Of a stretch of 64,000 nt of DNA, positions 58,150-64,000 are shown one piece after another. The DNA is taken from contig NZ_JACSQS010000005.1 of the NCBI RefSeq assembly GCF_014836545.1, positions 127,028 to 191,027 of the forward strand, given 5' to 3'. The position numbers and the translations under genes were made by a program. The notes below the pieces were generated by a model that was not told the origin of the DNA, did no database searches, and saw nothing but the letters and a program-made list of their open reading frames with translations. This stretch comes from Stenotrophomonas lacuserhaii (GTDB taxonomy: Bacteria; Pseudomonadota; Gammaproteobacteria; Xanthomonadales; Xanthomonadaceae). Numbering within the stretch: position 1 is the first letter of the stretch; the number at the start of each line of letters is the position of its first letter.

Positions 58150-58239
58150 GCTGCTTCCCCGCGATTTCATGTCCAGCAGCAGCATAGCGATGCGGGCACG
58201 CGCGGGGCCTTGATCTGGATCAGGCGCTGCGGTGACGGT

Positions 58240-58629
58240 TCACAGCAGCGCCCACAACAGCATCAGAATGCCAGCCAGCGACACCAGCCATGCCAGGCTG
58301 CGCACGTAGGGGATGCCGGCCGCATACAGCGGCACATAGGCCAGTCGCGCCCAGAAATACAGCTGCACCGCCAACGCCGTACTGCTGTCCTGCCTGCCTG
58401 CCACCACCACCGCGATGGCGGCGGCGGCGAACACCGCGAAGGTTTCCAGGAAGTTGGCCTGCGCCCGTTGCAGGCGCCCGGCCAGCAGCCCGGGCGGCGG
58501 CGCCTGGCCATCGCGGGCCGAAGCGTTCCAGTGCGTGCCACGCTCGCGGGTGATCGCCGCAGCAGCCAGCATCACCTGCGCCAGCCCGAGCACACCGGCC
58601 CAGGCCAGCATCTGCAGTTCGATGGCCAT
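58240..58629 (-). CDS. MAPEG family membrane protein
   Basis: The 129-residue protein has four hydrophobic helices and the MAPEG pattern (RLQRAQANFLETFAVFAAAA, then YFWARLAYVPLYAAGIPYVR). Eukaryotic relatives are glutathione transferases/peroxidases; bacterial function is mostly unknown. It starts 3 nt after the stop of the DUF4019 gene, so the two are probably co-transcribed. Confidence 0.9.
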   Translation of the reverse strand: MAIELQMLAWAGVLGLAQVMLAAAAITRERGTHWNASARDGQAPPPGLLAGRLQRAQANFLETFAVFAAAAIAVVVAGRQDSSTALAVQLYFWARLAYVPLYAAGIPYVRSLAWLVSLAGILMLLWALL

Positions 58630-58632
58630 CGC

Positions 58633-59190
58633 TCAGGTCCCCGGCGCGCGGACGCTGTAGCCGGCGAGACGCCAGACGCGGTCCTCATCCAGGCGGAAGC
58701 TGACCAGTTCGCGTACCGGCTGGGCGCTCTTCTCGAACCGCGTGGGGTAGGTCACGTTGAGGTACAGACCTTCAGGCACCGCCGCACCGGCATTGAAGCG
58801 GACCCGGCTGATGCTCGGCTGGCCCCTGCCGACCAGCGCACCCAGTCGGGCGCGATCAGCGGCGACCTGCTTGGCGAACGCATCGCGGGCAACCGCCTTG
58901 CGTGCCACCGACGAGGCGCCATCCCACAGCTGTGCGGCCTGTCCGCCATCGACCAGGCGAACGGCCTGCAGGGCGGCAGCACTCATTTCGGCATTCTGCT
59001 TGTCCAGCTGGGCCTGCTGGGCCGGGGTGAGCTGCTGGGTCGGCGTGCCCGGCCGTGCGGCGGCCGGTGCGGCAGCCGGCGTGGCAGGCGCAGCGGCAGG
59101 TCGCGGCGCCGGCTGCGCCGCCGGCTGGGGCTGCTGGGCCCCTGCGGTGAACGGCAGCAGCAGGGACAACACCATCAACGAACGCTTCAT
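58633..59190 (-). CDS. Secreted DUF4019-like protein with Pro/Ala-rich linker
   Basis: The 185-residue protein has a signal peptide (MKRSLMVLSLLLPFTAGA), a 40-residue Pro/Ala/Gln-rich linker and a globular domain (AALQAVRLVDGGQAAQLWDG through VSFRLDEDRVWRLAGYSVR) of the DUF4019 type, a small alpha+beta fold like NTF2. Function unknown; periplasmic. Confidence 0.8.
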   Translation of the reverse strand: MKRSLMVLSLLLPFTAGAQQPQPAAQPAPRPAAAPATPAAAPAAARPGTPTQQLTPAQQAQLDKQNAEMSAAALQAVRLVDGGQAAQLWDGASSVARKAVARDAFAKQVAADRARLGALVGRGQPSISRVRFNAGAAVPEGLYLNVTYPTRFEKSAQPVRELVSFRLDEDRVWRLAGYSVRAPGT

Positions 59191-59248
59191 CGGACACTAC
59201 CTGTTCAGGAGAAGTTTCCGCAGTCTACGCCAGCTTCGCGATGCGGCT

Positions 59249-60406
59249 TCACGACTCCGGTGGCGCCTCCGCGGGCTGCCGTCCTGCGGCCGTGGAAGCA
59301 TCCATCCCAAAGCTCCCCTGTGCGGCATCGTCGGCAGCCGGGGAGGCGCCCGGCGCAGGGGGCAGGGTCGCCACATCGATCTCCGACAACGGGCTGTCCG
59401 AGGGGCACACCTCATCGGGGAAACCATAGTCTTTCTTCAGCGCCTGGCCACAGCTGTTGACTGCATCCAATTCCGCGCCTTCGCGTTTGCACTGCTGGTC
59501 GAAGGCCACCAGGAAGGCATCCTTGCGGCGCACGAAGTCATCGCCGCAGGCCCGCATCTGCTTGATCCGCTCCAGGTCGTCCTGCACCGCGTTGGTGCCG
59601 TCCAGGCCGTACTGGCGCAGTTCGTCGGCGCTGAGCAGGCGCAGGCTGCGGTTGGGCACGGTCATCATCAGGTCGGCCACGCCCACCGCCACCCCGTTGC
59701 GCTGCAGGTAGTCCTTTACGTTGTCGTACACCTCGTGCAGTTCGCGGTTGAGTTCGGCGCGCGAGGTGGCCTTCGAACTGATCCGCATCATCCGATGGAT
59801 GCCGACCTTGCCCGAGACCAGGCGATTGTCACCTGCGGCCAGCACGAACACACAGGCGCTGTGGCAGATCGACCCTTCGCGCACCCAGATGGTCCAGTTC
59901 GATTCGCCGATGCCATCGCCAGCCACGATCGCCGACTCCACCTGCCCACCGCTGGAATCCAGGTCCAGGATGCGCTTGTGGATGCCGAGTTGTTCGGCCA
60001 CCACGGCCAGCCGCCAGCTCAGTTCGGCAAATCCCGGGTTGATCTTGCCGCTGTAGCGGACGCGCAGCAGGCCACGCTCCACGCAGGGCTGCAATGCCTG
60101 CTCCATCTCGGCCCGCGCAAGGCCGGGCAGCGCTACGCCGTCACCCTCGCTGGCGTAGTCGGTGCTGCAGCTGATCCAGGCCTCGCCGTTTTCCAGTGAT
60201 GCCGTCGGCCATGCACGATCGGTACGCTCGGCAGGCGGCGCGACAGGACGCGGGGCGTCGGCCACGTTGATCGATACCATGTGGTCGCCATCGGCGCCGG
60301 GCGCGCGCGTGGCCGCTTCATTGGCGGTGACGTTGCCGGGGTTCTCCAGCTTGCTGCACGAAGCGAGGGCGAGGCATAGCAGGGGCAGGCACCATCTGGG
60401 CGACAT
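59249..60406 (-). CDS. Lipoprotein with periplasmic ClpP-like protease fold
   Basis: The 385-residue protein has a lipobox (CLALASC, Cys17) and a domain like the crotonase/ClpP superfamily: ILDLDSSGGQVESAIVAGDG, then GSICHSACVFVLAAGDNRL with candidate nucleophile Ser183, and KVGIHRM with candidate His204. This pattern is typical of predicted periplasmic COG3904-type proteins. A C-terminal region with several Cys (KQMRACGDD, FDQQCKREG, NSCGQAL, EVCPSD) may form disulphides. Substrate unknown. It is divergent from the Ada-AlkA gene. Confidence 0.75.
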   Translation of the reverse strand: MSPRWCLPLLCLALASCSKLENPGNVTANEAATRAPGADGDHMVSINVADAPRPVAPPAERTDRAWPTASLENGEAWISCSTDYASEGDGVALPGLARAEMEQALQPCVERGLLRVRYSGKINPGFAELSWRLAVVAEQLGIHKRILDLDSSGGQVESAIVAGDGIGESNWTIWVREGSICHSACVFVLAAGDNRLVSGKVGIHRMMRISSKATSRAELNRELHEVYDNVKDYLQRNGVAVGVADLMMTVPNRSLRLLSADELRQYGLDGTNAVQDDLERIKQMRACGDDFVRRKDAFLVAFDQQCKREGAELDAVNSCGQALKKDYGFPDEVCPSDSPLSEIDVATLPPAPGASPAADDAAQGSFGMDASTAAGRQPAEAPPES

Positions 60407-60540
60407 GAACCTTGGAACCGGGAAGAGGACACGTCCCCAGTCTAGAGCCTGCGCCGCGTGTGACGACAACGCTTCCTGAATCGGTACCCGCCCCCGGCAT
60501 CCATGTCCGAAAATGGCGAGCCCCGCCCTGCCCTGCGGCC

Positions 60541-60546
60541 TAGACT
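60541..60546 (+). promoter_or_regulatory. Candidate leaderless -10 element of ada-alkA
   Basis: TAGACT lies 6 nt before ATG 60553; no ribosome site is present. No convincing -35 is seen, which fits a promoter that needs an activator such as methylated Ada. Confidence 0.4.
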
Positions 60547-60552
60547 GTGGCC

Positions 60553-62028
60553 ATGTCCTCGACCGCCGCCCTCGACACTGCCACCTGCGAACGCGCCCGC
60601 CTGGCGCGCGATGCGCGCTTTGACGGCTCGTTCTTCACCGCCGTGCGCAGCACCGGCATCTATTGCCGGCCGGTGTGCCCGGCCCCGCCGCCGAAGCCGT
60701 CCAACGTCACCTACTACCCCAACGCAGCGGCCGCCGCCGCCGCCGGCTACCGGCCATGCCTGCGCTGCCGCCCGGAGTTGTCGCCCGCCGCCCAGCAGGT
60801 ACTGGAACAGGAGACGGTCCGTCGCGCGCTCGATCTGATCCACGCAGGCTTCCTGCAGGACGCCAGCGTGGCCGCGCTGGCCGAACGGGTCGGCGTGGGC
60901 GCGCGCCAGCTGCAGCGTGTGTTCGTGGCCGCGCTGGGCGTGACGCCGCTGCAGCTGCATACCACCCAGCGCCTGCTGCAGGCCAAGCAGCTGCTGACCG
61001 AAACCCGCCTGCCGGTCACCGATGTCGCGCTTGCTGCAGGCTTCAACAGCCTGCGCCGATTCAACGACGCCTTCCTGGCCGGCTGCGGCATGCCACCCAG
61101 CGCCATCCGCCGGCTGCCCGGCGTGGCAACCCGGACCGGCGAGGGCCTGCGCCTGCGATTGGGCTACCGGCCGCCGCTTGATTTCGGCCTGATGCTGCAG
61201 TTCCTGCGCCGGCGCATGATCCCCGGCATCGAGCGCATCGAGGAGGACGGCTATGCGCGCGTCATCGGTCCGCCCGAGCGCCCCGCGCTGCTGCGGGTGC
61301 ATGCCGACGCACGCCGCAGCGAGCTGGTGCTGCAGCTGGACGGCGTCGACCCGCGGCAGATTCCGCAGGTAGTGCGGCGGGTACGGCATATGTTCGACCT
61401 GGATGCCGACCTGCGCCAGGTACACGCCACGCTGCAGGACGACCCCCTGCTTGCGCAGGGCATCGCGCTGCGGCCCGGACTGCGCGTGCCAGGCGGCTGG
61501 GAGGGCTTCGAAGTGGCGGTGCGCGCGGTACTGGGGCAACAGGTCAGCGTGGCCGCGGCGACCACGCTGGCACGGCGCCTGGTGCAGGCGTACGGGCAGG
61601 TGCTGCCGGGCATGCCGAACGGTCTTGACCGGCTGTTCCCGCAGCCGGCACAACTCGCCGACGCCCCCTTGGAATCGATCGGCCTGCCGCGTACGCGCGC
61701 GGGCACCCTGCGCGCTCTGGCACGCGCCTGCGATGCCGGTGAGCTGGATTTCAACGCCGGCCAGCAGTTGCAGGAATTCGTACAGCGCTGCGTGGCGTTG
61801 CCCGGGATCGGTGCGTGGACCGCGCAGTACATCGCGCTGCGCGCGCTCGGCCAGCCCGATGCCTTCCCGGCCGGCGACCTGGTGCTGCAGCAGATGCTCG
61901 GCACACCCGAAAAACGCCTGACCGAGCGCCAGGCCGAGCAGCGCTCGCAGCCATGGCGTCCGTGGCGGGCGTATGCCGTGCTGCACCTGTGGCATCTGTC
62001 CACCCCGTTTACCGGAGTTCCGTCATGA
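60553..62028 (+). CDS. Ada regulatory domain - AlkA 3-methyladenine glycosylase fusion
   Basis: The 491-residue protein joins alkylation sensing and repair. Residues about 10-85 form the Ada zinc domain with four Cys (GIYCRPVCPAPPP and PCLRCRPE), one of which takes methyl groups from phosphotriesters. Residues about 90-190 are an AraC-type helix-turn-helix domain. The rest is AlkA: a beta-rich N-domain and the HhH-GPD fold with LPGIGAWTAQYIALRAL and catalytic Asp in FPAGDLVLQQ. It probably activates its own operon once methylated and excises alkylated bases. It overlaps the MGMT gene by ATGA. Confidence 0.95.
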   Translation: MSSTAALDTATCERARLARDARFDGSFFTAVRSTGIYCRPVCPAPPPKPSNVTYYPNAAAAAAAGYRPCLRCRPELSPAAQQVLEQETVRRALDLIHAGFLQDASVAALAERVGVGARQLQRVFVAALGVTPLQLHTTQRLLQAKQLLTETRLPVTDVALAAGFNSLRRFNDAFLAGCGMPPSAIRRLPGVATRTGEGLRLRLGYRPPLDFGLMLQFLRRRMIPGIERIEEDGYARVIGPPERPALLRVHADARRSELVLQLDGVDPRQIPQVVRRVRHMFDLDADLRQVHATLQDDPLLAQGIALRPGLRVPGGWEGFEVAVRAVLGQQVSVAAATTLARRLVQAYGQVLPGMPNGLDRLFPQPAQLADAPLESIGLPRTRAGTLRALARACDAGELDFNAGQQLQEFVQRCVALPGIGAWTAQYIALRALGQPDAFPAGDLVLQQMLGTPEKRLTERQAEQRSQPWRPWRAYAVLHLWHLSTPFTGVPS

Positions 62029-62522
62029 CCCTGCACTACGATCGTTTCGATAGTCCGATCGGCGAACTGACCGTGGCCGGTGACGCGCACGGCATCGCCC
62101 ACATCCTGTTCCCGCAGAACCGCCACGATGCCAAGGGGCGCGAGCACTGGATACACAACCCGGCCACCGTGCACGACGCACGCGAGCAGTTGCTGGCCTA
62201 CCTGCACGGCGAGCGCACCCACTTCGACCTGCCGCTGGCACCCCGCGGCACGCCGTTCCAGCTGCGCGTCTGGAACGCGCTGGCCCACATTCCGTTCGGC
62301 CAGACATGGAGCTACCTGCAGTTGGCGACCCTGCTTGGCCAGCCCACCGCCACCCGCGCAGTGGGCGCCGCCAACGGGCGCAATCCGCTGCCGATCGTGC
62401 TGCCCTGCCATCGGGTTATCGGCCGCAATGGCGCGCTGACCGGCTTCGGCGGCGGGCTGGAAACCAAGGCCGCACTGCTGCGCCTGGAACAGGGGGATGG
62501 CGGCTTGTTCGCACGCCAGTGA
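62025..62522 (+). CDS. ogt: Methylated-DNA-protein cysteine methyltransferase
   Basis: The 165-residue suicide enzyme removes O6-methyl groups from guanine. The acceptor motif IVLPCHRVIG is intact, preceded by the helix-turn-helix and Asn hinge (AVGAANGRNPLP). It starts inside the stop codon of the Ada-AlkA gene (ATGA), so the two act as one adaptive-response unit: together they contain the parts of E. coli Ada plus AlkA, rearranged. Confidence 0.96.
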   Translation: MTLHYDRFDSPIGELTVAGDAHGIAHILFPQNRHDAKGREHWIHNPATVHDAREQLLAYLHGERTHFDLPLAPRGTPFQLRVWNALAHIPFGQTWSYLQLATLLGQPTATRAVGAANGRNPLPIVLPCHRVIGRNGALTGFGGGLETKAALLRLEQGDGGLFARQ

Positions 62523-62528
62523 CATGGG

Positions 62529-62550
62529 GTGTCTTGGGGGTGTCTTGGGT
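62529..62550 (+). promoter_or_regulatory. Tandem 11-bp direct repeat overlapping the -35 of the phosphodiesterase gene
   Basis: GTGTCTTGGGG (62529-62539) is followed at once by GTGTCTTGGGT (62540-62550). One repeat per helical turn at the -35 suggests a regulator site. Confidence 0.45.
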
Positions 62551-62573
62551 GCGTCATCGCCTCGCCTTAGAAT
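62545..62573 (+). promoter_or_regulatory. Promoter of the phosphodiesterase gene, probably leaderless
   Basis: TTGGGT (62545-62550), 17-nt spacer, TAGAAT (62568-62573). Transcription is predicted to start at 62580, the A of the ATG. Confidence 0.6.
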
Positions 62574-62579
62574 GGCGTG

Positions 62580-63839
62580 ATGACTCGACGCCCCTTTGCC
62601 TGGATGCTGGCCGCTGTGCTGCCGCTGGCTGCCTGTACCACCGCCCCGCCCCATTCCACCGTGTCCACCACGCCCGCGGCCGTGGCGCAGGAAAAGCCCG
62701 CGCACAAGCTGCTGCTGGTATCCATCGATGGCCTGCGCGCCGATGCGCTGGACCGCGGCATCACGCCGAACCTGCAGCGCATCATCGACAGCGGGGTACG
62801 CGCGAAATGGATGACCCCGTCGTATCCCTCGCTGACCTTCCCCAACCATTACACCCTGGTCACCGGCCTGCGTCCGGACCATCACGGCATCATCCACAAC
62901 AGCATGGACGTGGCCGAACTGGGCCGCTTCAAGCTGAGCGAGGCCGAGACGGTGACGCGGGTGGAGTGGTGGGGCGGCGAGCCGATCTGGGTCAGCGCCG
63001 AGCAGGCCGGGGTACGCACGGCGACCTGGTCCTGGCCGGGCAGCGAAGCGGAAATCAAGGGCATCCGGCCCAGCCAATGGCGCCGCTACGATGAAAGCAT
63101 CGCACTGGAAGCCCGCGCCGACAGCGTGCTGGGATGGCTGCGGCAGACCGACGCCGCTGCACCGCGGCTGGCCACGCTGTATCTGGAAACCGTCGACAAG
63201 GCCGGCCATCGGCATGGTCCGGATTCGATGCAGTACACCGCAGCGGTCAAGCACGCCGATGCCGTGGTGGGGCGCCTGCTGGATGGCCTGCAGCAGCACG
63301 GATTGAGCGCGGACACCAACGTGGTGGTGGTCTCCGACCACGGCATGGCAGCGGTGGCGCCGGGCCATGTGATCGCCACCGAAGACATGGTGGACCCGCG
63401 GCTGGCACGCAACATCAGCACGGGCCAATCGATCGGTTTCGAGCCGGTGGAAGGGCAGCAGGCCGCCGCCGAACGTGCACTGCTCGGCCGCCACGCACAC
63501 TACCAGTGCTGGAAGAAGCAGGACCTGCCGGCACGCTGGCACTACGGCAGCAACCCGCGCATTCCGTCGATCATCTGCCAGATGGACGAGGGCTGGGATG
63601 CGCTCAGCCGCCAGAGCATCGCGCGCCGCAGCTACCAGGATCGGGGCTCGCACGGCTATGACAATGCGCTGCCGTCGATGCGTGCGGTGTTCATCGCGCG
63701 CGGCCCCTCGTTCAAGCAGGGCAAGGTTATCGCGCCGTTCGACAACGTGGATGTGTATCCGCTGCTGGCGCGGCTTCTGCAGGTGCCTGCGGCCGCCAAT
63801 GATGGCGATGCCGATCGGTTGCTGGACGCCCTGCGCTGA
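62580..63839 (+). CDS. Nucleotide pyrophosphatase/phosphodiesterase (NPP family lipoprotein)
   Basis: The 419-residue exported protein has a lipobox (LPLAAC) and an alkaline-phosphatase-superfamily core. LLLVSIDGLRAD supplies metal ligand Asp50; PSYPSLTFPNHYTLVTG carries nucleophile Thr86, as in the well-studied Xanthomonas NPP. VVVSDHGMAAV and GSHGYDNALPSM complete the two zinc sites. It should cleave nucleotides or other phosphodiesters in the periplasm, releasing NMP. The ATG at 62580 sits 6 nt after TAGAAT with no ribosome site. Confidence 0.94.
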   Translation: MTRRPFAWMLAAVLPLAACTTAPPHSTVSTTPAAVAQEKPAHKLLLVSIDGLRADALDRGITPNLQRIIDSGVRAKWMTPSYPSLTFPNHYTLVTGLRPDHHGIIHNSMDVAELGRFKLSEAETVTRVEWWGGEPIWVSAEQAGVRTATWSWPGSEAEIKGIRPSQWRRYDESIALEARADSVLGWLRQTDAAAPRLATLYLETVDKAGHRHGPDSMQYTAAVKHADAVVGRLLDGLQQHGLSADTNVVVVSDHGMAAVAPGHVIATEDMVDPRLARNISTGQSIGFEPVEGQQAAAERALLGRHAHYQCWKKQDLPARWHYGSNPRIPSIICQMDEGWDALSRQSIARRSYQDRGSHGYDNALPSMRAVFIARGPSFKQGKVIAPFDNVDVYPLLARLLQVPAAANDGDADRLLDALR

Positions 63840-63879
63840 GGTTGTGTGTTTGCCGGGCTGCGCCCGGCGCCCGCGCTTC

Positions 63880-64000
63880 AAGCAACGTCAAGATCAACGT
63901 CAAAGGCTGCAGGGCTGTTTGCTGGCGGGGCGGGGTGGCTGTGCAGGACACGCCGCAAGTACGTCCGTGTAGGCTCGCTTTTCGCATCCATGCGAAAAGA
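63880..64000 (+). repeat. Part of a dispersed intergenic repeat, cut by the window end
   Basis: It includes AAGCAACGTCAAGATCAACG, a G-rich tract (GGCGGGGCGGGGTGGCTGTG), the stretch GGACACGCCGCAAGTACG-TCCGTGTAGGCTCG and a perfect 9-bp hairpin CTTTTCGCA-TCCA-TGCGAAAAG (63978-63999). The first two modules resemble the rnhB-dnaE gap. The last stretch resembles a repeat I recall from Xanthomonadaceae genomes; this is from memory and unchecked. Confidence 0.5.

Overview
The window is a high-GC chromosomal segment of a gammaproteobacterium of the Xanthomonadaceae, most probably a Stenotrophomonas of the S. maltophilia group. The main reasons are the gene order (uppS-cdsA-dxr-rseP-bamA-lpxD-fabZ-lpxA-lpxB-rnhB-dnaE-accA; map-glnD-dapD-dapE divergent from rpsB-tsf) and several intergenic palindromes that begin with GTAG, like the SMAG/REP repeats of S. 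maltophilia. The species call is inference. No tRNA, rRNA, CRISPR array, prophage or insertion sequence was seen. Coding density is high and almost every gene is chromosomal core or lineage-typical accessory.

Layout. 1-8.1 kb: 3' end of parC, a bacterioferritin lacking the haem-ligand Met52, a membrane-anchored penicillin-acylase-family hydrolase, asnB with a remarkable leader, a Sel1-like lipoprotein and a Qnr-like pentapeptide-repeat protein. 8.1-14.1 kb (minus strand): map-glnD-dapD-yffB-like-dapE, a tightly packed operon joining methionine aminopeptidase, the PII uridylyltransferase and two diaminopimelate/lysine enzymes. 14.3-35.6 kb (plus strand): the translation/envelope/replication block rpsB-tsf, an HDOD-GGDEF gene, pyrH-frr-uppS-cdsA-dxr-rseP-bamA, then lpxD-fabZ-lpxA-lpxB-rnhB, dnaE and accA. 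Many of these genes overlap by ATGA or GTGA. 35.7-49.5 kb: mixed accessory genes (HemJ-like, a methyltransferase, PHA depolymerase, a PadR/sensor pair, a periplasmic cyclophilin, lipoproteins, an ABC exporter, a beta-lactamase-fold hydrolase, DUF72, an EamA permease, RluF), punctuated by REP palindromes. 49.4-64 kb: two tandem c-di-GMP genes, a DEAD-box RNA helicase, an S4 protein, a UbiM-like hydroxylase, MAPEG, two envelope proteins, an Ada-AlkA fusion overlapping an MGMT gene, and a nucleotide pyrophosphatase/phosphodiesterase.

The most striking observation is upstream of asnB. A 33-codon reading frame carries six Asn codons within eleven consecutive codons. It is followed by a perfect rho-independent terminator whose 5' arm can instead pair over 13 bp with the end of the leader frame. 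This is the architecture of ribosome-mediated attenuation, here apparently sensing charged tRNA-Asn to control asparagine synthetase. The leader start also fits a recurring pattern in the window: a -10-like hexamer 6-7 nt before a start codon with no Shine-Dalgarno, suggesting leaderless transcripts (lpxD, rluF, ada-alkA, the phosphodiesterase, map and others).
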